Source: Bhargavaea beijingensis (lineage in GTDB: Bacteria; Bacillota; Bacilli; Bacillales_A; Planococcaceae). From it: 64,000 nt of DNA. A program made the position numbers and the translations under genes. Location of the stretch: NCBI RefSeq assembly GCF_900101985.1, contig NZ_FNAR01000009.1, positions 38,380 through 102,379 of the forward strand, read 5' to 3'. Below, one piece after another: positions 53,115 to 61,680 of the stretch; position 1 is the first letter of the stretch; each line of letters opens with the position of its first letter. Below the pieces are notes generated by a model that did not search any database, had not been told where the DNA came from, and worked only from the letters and a program-made list of their open reading frames with translations.

Positions 53115-53553
53115 ACCAAAAATCGGGCTTAACGACCATAAAGTAAAGCATCAGCAACAACAGCAAAATATAAGTCCAAAGCTTTCTGTTCAAAACGTCT
53201 AAAAGCTGGCCACGGTCAGCCTCGTTCCGCCTGATTTTCCGGATAACCGGTTTGAAGGCACTTGCAAGAAAAACAACAGATGCCAACATCACCAGAATTG
53301 TCATGGCCACCCAGGAAGTCGTCCAACGGTATCCGGATGAAATGATCAGAAACACGCCCGACAGGACAAGCAGGTGCCCGGCGTGCTTGACAAGCCGTAC
53401 CGCAGATTGGAAAACCGCCAATTGAACATCCAGGGCGCTTTCATCCGCAGATTTCATCCTTCCGATCAGTGGGACAAGGACGAAGAACGGGCCGATGGAA
53501 AGTGTTGCGCTGAACACATGCAGATACAGAATCAATTGATAGTAAACGCTCAT
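53113..53553 (-). CDS. Four-helix membrane protein (DUF2269-like)
   Basis: 146 residues with helices at ~5-28, ~55-75, ~80-100 and ~125-143. The first contains HVFSATLSIGPFFVLVPLIGR, resembling the His-containing helix of DUF2269/CopD-type proteins; further His at ~58-62 (KHAGHLL) could form a heme or metal site. No function can be assigned. Its ribosome site (AAAGGGG) is very close to the ATG. Confidence 0.72.
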   Translation of the reverse strand: MSVYYQLILYLHVFSATLSIGPFFVLVPLIGRMKSADESALDVQLAVFQSAVRLVKHAGHLLVLSGVFLIISSGYRWTTSWVAMTILVMLASVVFLASAFKPVIRKIRRNEADRGQLLDVLNRKLWTYILLLLLMLYFMVVKPDFW

Positions 53554-53660
53554 TCCCCTTTACCGCCCGCTCCATCTCGCCATTTTGCGGGCGCCCCTTC
53601 CCCTGCAATCATCCTGCAGGGCTGCAGACCACTCTTTCCCATGTTCTTCTCTCCCTGATG

Positions 53661-54932
53661 TCAGATAAAGAAACCGGCTCTTTTTGCTTCAAACTCCAGT
53701 TCCTCCCTGAATTTCGGATGTGCGATGGAGATGAGCCGCCGCGCCCTTTCCGAAAATGGCTGACCGTACAGGTCGGCAACCCCATATTCGGTAACGATGG
53801 AGCCAACCGAGTTTTTGGAGGTGGTCACAACCGATCCCGGAGTAAGTGCCACTTTGATTCGAGATATCGTATCATCTTTTGCTGTGGAATGAAGGCAGAT
53901 GAAACCTTTTCCGTATTTGGAGAAACGGACGCCGTTGGCAAAGTCCGCCTGGCCTCCGCTAAGCGAGTAGTACTTCCCGGCAACTGTTTCAGAAGCCGCC
54001 TGGCCATACAGGTCGATTTCCGTGGAGGCGTTGATCGAGACCATATGGTCCTCGAGTGCGATCCTCGCCGGATTGTTCACAATATGGACCGGCTGGAATT
54101 CAACCCCCGGATTATCATGGAGGAAATCATACAATTTCTGATCACCCAGCGCAAACGTGCAGATGATTTTCCCCCGGTTTGTCGCTTTCCTTGTGCCATC
54201 GATCGCACCGGAATTGTACAGATCGACCACACTGCTTGTCAGCATCTCCGTATGGATGCCCAGATGGCGACGGTCTTTAAGCATCGACATGGCCGCATTC
54301 GGTATCGCGCCGATTCCCACCTGGATGGTATCCCCATCCTCGATGCGCTCCGCAACTTCTTCGGCAATGGCGATATCCTTCTCACTGACCGGAGGGGCTC
54401 CCGCTTGAACGAGAGGTTCGTCATGCCGGATAAAACCCTTGATCTGGCTAATGTGGATCTGGTTCTGACCAAACGTCCTCGGCATGTTTTCATTGACCTC
54501 AAGAACAAACGGCACATTGCCGATGAACTCGGCCACATAGTCCGCGTTTGTCCCGAGCGAAAAATATCCATGCTCGTCCATCGGAGACGCTTTTGCCAGC
54601 ACCATCGACAGCTTGGTTGTCCGCCTCAGCAAATAAGGGACATCGGAGAAGTTATTCGGCACAAGTTCGATGGTGCCGTTATGGTAAGCTTTCCGGGTCG
54701 CGCCGCTCAGGAAATAAGAAATGTGATTCAGGTGCCCGTCAAACTCACCATTGATGTAGCGACGTTCCCGGAGCGCATGCATCTGATGAATCCTCACACC
54801 ATTGAAACTTTCTGCGTGTGCTTCTAGGATATCCAGAAGACGGAACGGCTCCCCATTGGCAATCGGAACGACCAGGTCATCACCAGGCCGGATCAGAGAT
54901 AGAAACTCCTGCTCTGTCATTTCCTTCGTCAT
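53661..54932 (-). CDS. Acetyl-CoA hydrolase/transferase-family (4-hydroxybutyrate-type) CoA-transferase
   Basis: 423 residues in two CoA-transferase domains. Family marks include GIGAIPNAAMSML, LGIHTEMLTSSVVDLYNSGAIDG and the C-terminal SVVTTSKNSVGSIVTEYGVADLYGQ. It would move CoA between a carboxylate and acetyl-/butyryl-CoA; the acceptor cannot be read from sequence. ATG 54932 lies 14 bp after AAGGAG; GTG 54944 is an alternative only 2 bp from it. Confidence 0.88.
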   Translation of the reverse strand: MTKEMTEQEFLSLIRPGDDLVVPIANGEPFRLLDILEAHAESFNGVRIHQMHALRERRYINGEFDGHLNHISYFLSGATRKAYHNGTIELVPNNFSDVPYLLRRTTKLSMVLAKASPMDEHGYFSLGTNADYVAEFIGNVPFVLEVNENMPRTFGQNQIHISQIKGFIRHDEPLVQAGAPPVSEKDIAIAEEVAERIEDGDTIQVGIGAIPNAAMSMLKDRRHLGIHTEMLTSSVVDLYNSGAIDGTRKATNRGKIICTFALGDQKLYDFLHDNPGVEFQPVHIVNNPARIALEDHMVSINASTEIDLYGQAASETVAGKYYSLSGGQADFANGVRFSKYGKGFICLHSTAKDDTISRIKVALTPGSVVTTSKNSVGSIVTEYGVADLYGQPFSERARRLISIAHPKFREELEFEAKRAGFFI

Positions 54933-54944
54933 GATTTGTACCAC

Positions 54945-55333
54945 TGCTCCTTAAAGCATAGTCAAATGTAAAAAGGCATTTATCTATGCAAGATGATTCA
55001 TGCTTTAGTGAACCCTCTTCGATTGCTGTCATTGTCACAAAAGTTGGAATAACTCATATTCAGTTTGACTGTGACCGCATCTGAATGTTCATACCAATCC
55101 GCTGTTGTGGAGACAACCGGTTGAAACAGTCTTTGTAAACGGAAAATTCCGTATGCATATCTTCTTCCTATTGATACTTCCATTTACTCGCAAACTGCAT
55201 TTTCTCCTAAACGCGTTGCTGTTTTCTCTCCATGATCGTACCATAGCCGGGCCGTCTCCATGTACAGAGACCGCATGCTGTCACGGAAATGTCGGAGACT
55301 GAAGTTGCCGGTGCCTACACGATCATTCCAGGC
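54945..55333. other. Gene-free interval with nested inverted repeat
   Basis: About 390 bp between the CoA-transferase and threonine dehydratase genes. The left 270 bp is AT-richer, presumably the CoA-transferase leader, without a clear promoter. The right end holds the structured 55232-55326 element. A 61-codon minus-strand frame (54998-55183) lacks a ribosome site and protein-like composition. Confidence 0.55.
55232..55326. repeat. Nested inverted repeat, 95 bp
   Basis: Three colinear arms pair in order: ATGATCGT/ACGATCAT, CCGG/CCGG and GTCTCC/GGAGAC, enclosing CCG/CGG. The outer arm lies 8 bp past the dehydratase stop. There is no T-run, so it is not a standard terminator. Confidence 0.6.
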
Positions 55334-56278
55334 TTAAAGCATTTCCGCAAATGCCTCGACCGAAACATTTCCTCCCGAAAGAACAGCTGCCACTTTCTTG
55401 CCGTGCAGACCCGACTTGCCGGAAAGAAGCGCCGCTACCGATACCGCACCGGACGGCTCTACGACCTGCTTGGCATACCGGAACAAAAACCTGCATGCTT
55501 CTTTGATCTCCTCTTCAGACACCGTGACAAGACAGTCAAGATGGTCCCGCAGGATCGGAAAAGTCACTTCCCCCGGGATCGATGTTCTCAGTCCATCCGC
55601 AACCGTCCGGGTCGGCCCGATTGCAATCCTCCTTCCGGCTGCCAGGGACTGCCTGGTGTCGTCGGCGGTCTCAGGCTCAACACCGATTACGAGGACTTCC
55701 GGATTCATCTGTTTGACAGCACAAAGGATTCCGGCTGCAAGTCCTCCTCCTCCGACCGGGACGACAACTGCTTCACAACCGGAAACCTGCGCCAGAATTT
55801 CCATGCCTGCTGTCCCCTGCCCGGCGATAATGTCGGGATCATCGTATGGCGGGACAAAAACCCCGCCGGTTTCACCGGCAATCCTGAGTGCTTCCGGTAT
55901 CCGCTCCGCCGATGTGAGGCCGCATCTGACCACGTGTCCCCCGTATGATTCGATTGCTGCCACTTTAGCCGGAGATGCGTCTTCAGGCACCACGATGGTC
56001 GCCCTGATTCCCGATTGACCGGCAATGTAAGCGACCGCCTGGCCATGATTGCCTGAAGATGCGGCCACCATATGGCGCCCGCCTTCGCGTACGGCTTTCA
56101 GAACTTTGTTGGATGCGCCACGGATTTTGAACGAACCTGTTTTCTGCAAATGTTCTCCCTTGAGGAATATGTCATTTCCTGTCTGTTCATTGAGTCCTGA
56201 AGAAGTCATTACCGGCGTCCGGTGGATCACATCGCTGATTTGGACTGCCGCTTCCCGGATTTTATCCAGCCCGATCAT
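55334..56278 (-). CDS. Threonine ammonia-lyase / serine-threonine dehydratase
   Basis: 314 residues, PLP fold type II. K51 in GSFKIRGA binds PLP, SSGNHGQ is the substrate loop, and VPVGGGGLAAG binds the cofactor phosphate. There is no C-terminal ACT regulatory domain, so it is the short catabolic (TdcB-like) or racemase-type enzyme rather than full-length biosynthetic IlvA. The ATG at 56278 has GGGGGG 6 bp upstream. Confidence 0.9.
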   Translation of the reverse strand: MIGLDKIREAAVQISDVIHRTPVMTSSGLNEQTGNDIFLKGEHLQKTGSFKIRGASNKVLKAVREGGRHMVAASSGNHGQAVAYIAGQSGIRATIVVPEDASPAKVAAIESYGGHVVRCGLTSAERIPEALRIAGETGGVFVPPYDDPDIIAGQGTAGMEILAQVSGCEAVVVPVGGGGLAAGILCAVKQMNPEVLVIGVEPETADDTRQSLAAGRRIAIGPTRTVADGLRTSIPGEVTFPILRDHLDCLVTVSEEEIKEACRFLFRYAKQVVEPSGAVSVAALLSGKSGLHGKKVAAVLSGGNVSVEAFAEML

Positions 56279-56339
56279 TCCCATCCCCCCTGTATTCTTC
56301 CTATTTATAGTTTACGTTCCCCGGATCGGGCAGGGCAAC

Positions 56340-56355
56340 CATGACAGTTGTCATG
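56340..56355. promoter_or_regulatory. Probable DesR operator upstream of des
   Basis: CATGACAGTTGTCATG is a perfect palindrome with 7-bp arms ~85 bp before the desaturase start. A degenerate second copy, GTGCAACTGTTTACAC, follows at 56355-56370. A weak promoter (TGTTTT-N17-TAAGAT, -10 near 56401-56406) places the palindrome around -60, where B. subtilis DesR activates des. Confidence 0.6.
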
Positions 56356-56440
56356 TGCAACTGTTTACACCTATGTCTGTTTTCTTAAATCCCGGCCAGT
56401 TAAGATGGAAACATCATCAACACGATCCGGGAGGCAAACA

Positions 56441-57502
56441 ATGAGCAGAGAAAAAACCATCCAGCTCCGAAAAAGCGTCAAGCCATTTGAGACCACAGAC
56501 AAAAAGGCTAGCGTCATCCAGATCTTAAATACCATTCCGCCTTTTTTCATTTTGTGGACACTGGCCTATATGAGCCTGTCGGTCTCCATCTGGCTGACAG
56601 TCGGTCTGTCAATCATCGCAGCAGGGTTCCTCGTCAGGACTTTCATCATTTTCCACGATTGCACCCATGGCTCGTTTTTCAAGAACAAAAAGGCGAATGA
56701 CACACTTGGGACCATCACAGGAATCATGACGCTCTTCCCTTATGAAAAGTGGAAGCGCGAGCACTCGATCCACCATGCCACCAGCGGCAACCTCGACAAG
56801 CGAGGCACCGGCGACATCTGGGTCATGACTGTTGAGGAGTATCGTGCGGCGACGCCGCTTCAGAAACTTGGTTACCGCCTCTACCGCAACCCGATCGTCA
56901 TGTTCGGCTTCGGACCGCTTTACCTGTTCCTCGTATCCGGCCGGTTTAACCGCAAGGACGCGAAACCGAAAGAACGCCGGAACACCTGGTTCATCAATAT
57001 CGCGGTCATCGTCCTCTACACGGCAACCGCGCTGCTCGTCGGCTGGCAGGCATTCCTCCTGATCCAGGGCATCATCATGTTCGTTGGAGGCATGCTCGGA
57101 ATCTGGCTGTTCTACGTCCAGCACCAGTTCGAAGATTCGTACTTCGAAGACGAGTCCGAATGGGATTATGTGAAGGCTGCAGTCGATGGCAGTTCCTACT
57201 ATAAACTACCGCTCGTTCTTCAGTGGGTCACAGGAAATATCGGCTACCATCACGTTCACCACCTGGCGCCTCGCGTGCCGAACTATAAGCTCGAAGAAGC
57301 ACATGAATCTGTCGAGCCCTTGCAGAAAGCGACGACCATCACACTGAAAACCAGCCTCGAGTCTCTACGCTTCAAACTATTTGACGAAGCGAACAAGCGC
57401 TTCATCACATTCCGTGAACTGAAGACGGCTGCACCTGCACGCACACGTGCGGCTCTCGGCGACGCGATGCGCCGGCATAAGCCGGATGCGACGAAATCCT
57501 AA
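56441..57502 (+). CDS. des: Membrane phospholipid fatty-acid desaturase (Des type)
   Basis: 353 residues (B. subtilis Des has 352). The three histidine boxes of the di-iron site are HDCTH (72-76), HSIHH (108-112) and HHVHH near residue 273, between two pairs of transmembrane helices. It introduces a double bond into membrane phospholipid acyl chains on cooling. GGAGG precedes the ATG at 56441. It sits directly before desK-desR, its temperature-sensing regulators. Confidence 0.96.
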   Translation: MSREKTIQLRKSVKPFETTDKKASVIQILNTIPPFFILWTLAYMSLSVSIWLTVGLSIIAAGFLVRTFIIFHDCTHGSFFKNKKANDTLGTITGIMTLFPYEKWKREHSIHHATSGNLDKRGTGDIWVMTVEEYRAATPLQKLGYRLYRNPIVMFGFGPLYLFLVSGRFNRKDAKPKERRNTWFINIAVIVLYTATALLVGWQAFLLIQGIIMFVGGMLGIWLFYVQHQFEDSYFEDESEWDYVKAAVDGSSYYKLPLVLQWVTGNIGYHHVHHLAPRVPNYKLEEAHESVEPLQKATTITLKTSLESLRFKLFDEANKRFITFRELKTAAPARTRAALGDAMRRHKPDATKS

Positions 57503-57506
57503 TGAA

Positions 57507-57535
57507 CAGCCGCCCGGAACAAACCGGTGCGGCTG
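57507..57535 (+). terminator. Hairpin after des
   Basis: CAGCCGC-CCGG pairs with CCGG-TGCGGCTG immediately after the des stop. The T-tract is weak (TCCGCTTTT), so some read-through into desKR is likely. Confidence 0.6.
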
Positions 57536-57561
57536 TCCGCTTTTCCGGAGTCTGGTATAAT
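57533..57561 (+). promoter_or_regulatory. Promoter of desK-desR
   Basis: CTGTCC-N17-TATAAT with an extended -10 (TGGTATAAT). It would express the sensor pair constitutively, apart from des. Confidence 0.7.
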
Positions 57562-57594
57562 GCAGAAAACAGACTGATGGGACTGAAGGCATCC

Positions 57595-58734
57595 GTGCAG
57601 AAATGGTATCATTTGTATCCCAAAAATCGCTGGTTCAATATTTACGCATGGGTCCTCTTTTTGATTATGCCTTTCTTTTTCATTTTCAGGACCATGTCCT
57701 TGAAGGAAATCGGCACCGGACTCGTTTTATTCGCCCTATTCTTTTTGGCGTATAAGTTTTCATACAGCCAACATACGGCGATCCGTTATGCCTGCCTGAT
57801 CACCGAGATTCTGATCAGTTTCACCATGACCGTCGCTTTCGGGTTCATCTACTTTTTCCTGTTCCTTGCTTTGTTCATTGGGGAGATCAGAAGTCGGACA
57901 CCGTTTTTCCTGTTTTACTCGTTCAATATAGCGGCGTCAGTTGCTGCGCTTGTCCTTGTCATCTTCTCGGAACCTGAAATTTTCAGATTCCAGTATCCAT
58001 TTCTGATCATGTCGGTAATCGGCGTCATCCTCATCCCTTTCCATCAGTACAACCGGCACCGCCAGGAAGTGCTGGAAGAAAAGCTGGAGGATGCCAACCG
58101 CCTCATCGGTGAACTTCTCGTCCATGAGGAACGCCAGCGCATTGCAAGGGACCTTCACGACACACTCGGGCAGAAACTCTCGCTGATCGGCATGAAAAGC
58201 GATCTTGCTTCGAAGCTCGCCGGCAGAGATGCAGAGCGCGCCGAAAAGGAAATGATAGATGTACGGCAAACCGCCAGGACCGCGTTAAAGGAAGTACGCG
58301 ATCTCGTTTCCGGCATGCGGGGGACCACTCTTGAAGTCGAGCTTGCCAGAGCGATACAGATTTTGGAGGCTGCCGAAATAGACGCCTCCATCGGCAAAGG
58401 TCCGGATGGATACAAACCCGGCCCGCTGATCGATGATGTTCTCGGAATGTGCCTGATGGAAGCCGTCACGAATATTGTCCGCCACAGCGGGGCCTCCTCC
58501 TGCGCGATCAGGCTTTCGGAAACCGCTTCTGGCATCCGTTTGGAAGTATGCGATGACGGAGTCGGAATCAGCGGGCAGCCTTCCCGGGGCAACGGGCTCC
58601 GGGGGATGAGGGAACGTCTGGACTTTGTCAACGGGACGCTTCATGTGGAAGGCAACAGGCCTGCCGGCGGCACCCGCTTGCGGATCGATGTGCCGCATGC
58701 CATCCAGGAAGGGAGAAAGGAAGGAATCGGATGA
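57595..58734 (+). CDS. desK: Thermosensor histidine kinase DesK
   Basis: 379 residues. Four to five N-terminal helices form the membrane-thickness sensor, followed by a coiled coil, the HPK7 phosphoacceptor helix EERQRIARDLHDTLGQKLSLIG with H188, and HATPase_c with EAVTNIVRHS, VCDDGVGI and GNGLRGMRERL. GTG 57595 (GAAGG 5 bp upstream, 27 nt past the predicted start point) makes the His number 188 exactly as in B. subtilis DesK and aligns the N-terminus; ATG 57577 is an alternative. Overlaps desR by 4 bp. Confidence 0.94.
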   Translation: MQKWYHLYPKNRWFNIYAWVLFLIMPFFFIFRTMSLKEIGTGLVLFALFFLAYKFSYSQHTAIRYACLITEILISFTMTVAFGFIYFFLFLALFIGEIRSRTPFFLFYSFNIAASVAALVLVIFSEPEIFRFQYPFLIMSVIGVILIPFHQYNRHRQEVLEEKLEDANRLIGELLVHEERQRIARDLHDTLGQKLSLIGMKSDLASKLAGRDAERAEKEMIDVRQTARTALKEVRDLVSGMRGTTLEVELARAIQILEAAEIDASIGKGPDGYKPGPLIDDVLGMCLMEAVTNIVRHSGASSCAIRLSETASGIRLEVCDDGVGISGQPSRGNGLRGMRERLDFVNGTLHVEGNRPAGGTRLRIDVPHAIQEGRKEGIG

Positions 58735-59336
58735 TCAAAATCGTGATTGCGGAAGATCAGCGCCTTCTTCTGGGCGCACTCGCTTCCCTGCTTGATCTTG
58801 AAGAGGATATGACCGTCGTCGGCCAGGCTTCTGATGGATCGGAGGCCGTCCGGCTCGTCAGGGCACATAACCCTGACGTCTGCATCATGGATATCGAGAT
58901 GCCCCTCATGACCGGTCTGGATGCAGCGGATGAGCTAAGGGACCACCCGTGCAAGATCATCATCCTCACAACATTCGCAAGGTCCGGTTACTTTGAGCGG
59001 GCCCGCCATGCACATGTTGACGGCTACCTACTCAAGGATAGTCCGAGCGAAGATCTTGCCGACTCGATCCGGTCGATCGTGGACGGCCGAAAAATCTATG
59101 CACCTGAACTCGTCGATATGGCTTTCAGTAATCCGAACCCTTTGACCGCCAGGGAAACCGAAGTGATGGAACTGATTGCAAAAGGCAAAGAAACCAAGGA
59201 GATTGCCGAGGAGCTGTTTCTTACCACAGGGACCGTGCGGAATTACATCTCCACCATCCTCGACAAGCTGAATGTCGGCAACCGGATTGAAGCCGTTGGC
59301 AGGTTCCGTGAAAACGGATGGCTCCGGGGAAAGTAA
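58731..59336 (+). CDS. desR: NarL/FixJ-type response regulator DesR
   Basis: 201 residues. Receiver domain with D9/D10-region acidic pocket (AEDQ), phospho-acceptor D54 in CIMDIEMP and conserved Thr and Lys; C-terminal LuxR HTH (LTAREETEV-like segment ... TKEIAEELFLTTGTVRNYISTILDKL, ~135-190). Phosphorylated by DesK at low temperature, it activates des. ATGA overlap with desK. A terminator follows. Confidence 0.95.
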   Translation: MIKIVIAEDQRLLLGALASLLDLEEDMTVVGQASDGSEAVRLVRAHNPDVCIMDIEMPLMTGLDAADELRDHPCKIIILTTFARSGYFERARHAHVDGYLLKDSPSEDLADSIRSIVDGRKIYAPELVDMAFSNPNPLTARETEVMELIAKGKETKEIAEELFLTTGTVRNYISTILDKLNVGNRIEAVGRFRENGWLRGK

Positions 59337-59382
59337 CTGACACGAATTGCCATCGAGCATCCGACAGATGCGAACGGCATCG

Positions 59383-59420
59383 AAAAGACGCCGGCCCGGT
59401 AATGGGCTTGGCGTCTTTTG
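59383..59420. terminator. Bidirectional terminator between desR and the oxidoreductase gene
   Basis: AAAAGACGCC and GGCGTCTTTT perfect arms with an inner GGCCC/GGGCTT partial stem. Confidence 0.92.
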
Positions 59421-59428
59421 CGATTCCT

Positions 59429-60412
59429 TTATTCCATGATGCGGATGGCCACCTTGCCGAACTGTGTGCTGTTCTCCAGTTTATCCATGGCTGTCAGAAT
59501 GTCCCCCAGGGGATAAACCGAATCGACGATCGGGTGGATATCCTTTTCTTCCATCAGCTTCAGCAGGGCACGCAATTCTTCCCGGTTCCCCATCGTCGAA
59601 CCGAGCAGATCATATTGTCCGTAGAAAAAAGAGCGAAGATCGAAATGGATATGGTCATTTGTCGTTGCCCCGAATGTGACGATACGGCCGCCTTTTTTCA
59701 GTACTTCCAGCGACCGGTTGAACGTTGCCTCCCCCACGCTGTCGATGACGAGATCGATGGTTTCATCTTTCAGTTCCTCCTTCCAGTCCGCATTCGTGTC
59801 GATGGCGCGATCCGCACCGATTCCGACTGCCCTGTTGCGCTTATCCGCGCTTCTGGAAGACACCAGGACCCTTGCGCCTAGTGCTTTGGCAAACTGGATC
59901 AGGTAAGTCGCCACCCCGCTTCCCGCACCCGGGATAAACACTGTCTGACCGTCTTCGATCTGTCCCCGGGTCACCAGAGCCCGGTATCCGGTCATGGCTG
60001 CAAGCGACAGGACGCCGGCCTCTTCCCACGACAGGCTCGCAGGCTTTGGCTCCAGTTGATCTGCCGGCAACACAATTTTTTCAGCCATCGTCCCATTGTC
60101 CGGCATTCCAAGAATTTCGAAGCTTGCGGGAGGGGCAGCGGACTGCTCCATCCATCCGAGGGCGGGATTGATGATGACTTCATCACCTTCCTTGAATCGG
60201 CTCACCCCCTCCCCGACCCGGCTGACCACACCCGCGCCATCCGAACCGATAACAACCGCTTCCTTGTCCGGTCCGATGCGGCCGGGTATGTACAGGTCGC
60301 GGCGATTCAGACCGGATACTTTGAGCGAGACGACCGCCTCGCCCGGTCCCGGGACCGGATCTTCCATCTCTTTCAGTTTCCATTCTCCCACTTCATAAAC
60401 GAATGCCTTCAA
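59429..60412 (-). CDS. Zinc-independent MDR-family alcohol dehydrogenase / quinone oxidoreductase
   Basis: 327 residues. GroES-like N-terminal domain (LKVSGLNRRDLYIPGRIG, GSDGAGVVSRVGEGV) and a Rossmann domain with GAGSGVATYLIQFAKALGARV; zinc ligands are lacking. Substrate unknown, NADPH use likely. TTG 60412 behind AGGTGGG matches the family N-terminus MKAFVYE. The start overlaps the end of the ArsA-like gene by 20 bp, so it is the third gene of that operon. Confidence 0.9.
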   Translation of the reverse strand: MKAFVYEVGEWKLKEMEDPVPGPGEAVVSLKVSGLNRRDLYIPGRIGPDKEAVVIGSDGAGVVSRVGEGVSRFKEGDEVIINPALGWMEQSAAPPASFEILGMPDNGTMAEKIVLPADQLEPKPASLSWEEAGVLSLAAMTGYRALVTRGQIEDGQTVFIPGAGSGVATYLIQFAKALGARVLVSSRSADKRNRAVGIGADRAIDTNADWKEELKDETIDLVIDSVGEATFNRSLEVLKKGGRIVTFGATTNDHIHFDLRSFFYGQYDLLGSTMGNREELRALLKLMEEKDIHPIVDSVYPLGDILTAMDKLENSTQFGKVAIRIME

Positions 60413-61349
60413 TTTGCCCACCTGCCTTAAAATGTTGACTGAATGCCTCCAGATCCTCCATCGAAGTGATATCCCTCGGGAATAGGGGCACACGGATCAG
60501 TTCCTGTTCTTCAAACGTTTCTTCGATCAATTTCAAATACCCTCGCTCATGTACCCTGCGTTCCCGCAGAAATTCCCCGTCCGCTTCTTCCGGCAATACC
60601 TTATTGACAATGAGTGTCCGGACATGGAGATGATGCCGGCCAAGAAGCGACACCGCCTTCTCCGTCTCCAGGATAGGAAGCCGTTCAGGATTAAGGACGA
60701 AGATGAACCCGGTTTTTTCGGGATCCAAAAGGATCCCCCTCACCCTCGTAAAGCGGTCCTGCCTTTCCCTCAGGACATCGTAGATGGGGTCTTCCACAGG
60801 ATCCCCGTCATTCAGAAGCGCTGAATAGTTTTCATTGGTCTTCTTTCTTCTCTCCAGCAGACCCCGGATCCAAACCCCCATCAGCTCGGGCAGCGTCAGC
60901 AATCGGATCGTGTGGCCTGTCGGGGCTGTGTCGAAAATAATCCGATCGAATCGGCCACTTTCCTCAAGGAGGATGGTCACCAGCCGGTCAAACAGCGCTG
61001 CTTCATCGGCACCGGGAGATGCCTTGGCGGTGTCCAGCTGACGGTTGACTTCGTCTGCCATGGCGGAGTGGACAACGTCCTTCAAATTCTTCTTCACCGT
61101 GCCGATATAGACCTCGGTCTCCTTGTCCGGATCGATTTCCAGCGCGGACAGGCGCTCTGCCACTTTTGTGATCTCCCCGTCCAGTTTCCTCCCAAAAATA
61201 TCTCCTGTGTTATGTGCCGGGTCGGTGGAGACGAGAAGGGTCCTGTGTCCGCCAGCGGCTGACCTTAGTGCAATCGCAGCTGCTGATGTGGATTTCCCAA
61301 CCCCCCCCTTTCCACCGACGAAGATCACTTCCTTGTTCAGAACATCCAT
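60393..61349 (-). CDS. ArsA/Get3-type ATPase
   Basis: 318 residues, single-domain. Deviant Walker A GKGGVGKST (13-21) with the signature Lys, switch I DPAHNTGDIFG, switch II FDTAPTGHTIRLLTLPELM, and an internal helical insertion. No arsenic-responsive genes (arsR, arsB, arsC) are near, so arsenite export is unlikely. It sits 13 bp after a small Cys-Cys-ending protein, a pairing I recall for bacterial ArsA-like ATPases. The true client is unknown. Confidence 0.92.
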   Translation of the reverse strand: MDVLNKEVIFVGGKGGVGKSTSAAAIALRSAAGGHRTLLVSTDPAHNTGDIFGRKLDGEITKVAERLSALEIDPDKETEVYIGTVKKNLKDVVHSAMADEVNRQLDTAKASPGADEAALFDRLVTILLEESGRFDRIIFDTAPTGHTIRLLTLPELMGVWIRGLLERRKKTNENYSALLNDGDPVEDPIYDVLRERQDRFTRVRGILLDPEKTGFIFVLNPERLPILETEKAVSLLGRHHLHVRTLIVNKVLPEEADGEFLRERRVHERGYLKLIEETFEEQELIRVPLFPRDITSMEDLEAFSQHFKAGGQIEGIRL

Positions 61350-61362
61350 TCTGATCCTCCCT

Positions 61363-61626
61363 TCAGCAGCACCGGATTCCGGTTAGCGGAGATTTCTCCA
61401 TCCCCATCCGGAGATGCCAATCATGGAACTTCTCGATCATGTACGGGTACAGCTCCAGTGTATAGTAATAGACCGGATTCGGGATGCCGATCATTTCGGA
61501 ATAAAGGAGAAGCAGGAACAGATCATCCTCATCACGGAGTTCTGCCGCGATTTCCCGCTTGTGGGGAAGGCTGATCACTTCCTCATAATACCGGATCAGC
61601 TTCTTTAATTTCTCTGTCAGCTCCAT
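61363..61626 (-). CDS. 87-aa protein with C-terminal Cys-Cys (cory-CC-star type)
   Basis: Helical acidic N-terminal part (ELTEKLKKLIRYYEEVISLPHKREIAAELRDEDDLFLLLLYSEM), a tyrosine-rich middle (NPVYYYTLELYPYMIEKFHDWHLRMG), and the last two residues are Cys-Cys. This fits the NCBI 'cory-CC-star' description as I remember it, a small family adjacent to ArsA-type ATPases. GGAGGT lies 7 bp before ATG 61626. A plausible client or partner of the ATPase, with the CC pair as metal or thiol site (inference). Confidence 0.8.
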   Translation of the reverse strand: MELTEKLKKLIRYYEEVISLPHKREIAAELRDEDDLFLLLLYSEMIGIPNPVYYYTLELYPYMIEKFHDWHLRMGMEKSPLTGIRCC

Positions 61627-61643
61627 CAGTTTCACCTCCATTA

Positions 61644-61670
61644 AAGAAAGGGACCGTACGCACGGCCCCT
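61644..61670 (-). terminator. Terminator of cstA
   Basis: GGGGCCGT and ACGGTCCC pair (one G-U) around GCGT, followed by UUUCUUU on the minus strand, just before the CC-ending gene. Confidence 0.72.
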
Positions 61671-61680
61671 GTTCCACACT

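Noticed and set aside
54998..55183. 61-codon minus-strand frame in the CoA-transferase/dehydratase gap
   Set aside because: No Shine-Dalgarno sequence and no hydrophobic or domain pattern.
60393..61349. Arsenite-export role for the ArsA-like ATPase
   Set aside because: Single-domain form without arsB, arsR, arsC or arsD nearby; family also includes Get3-like and unknown bacterial forms.
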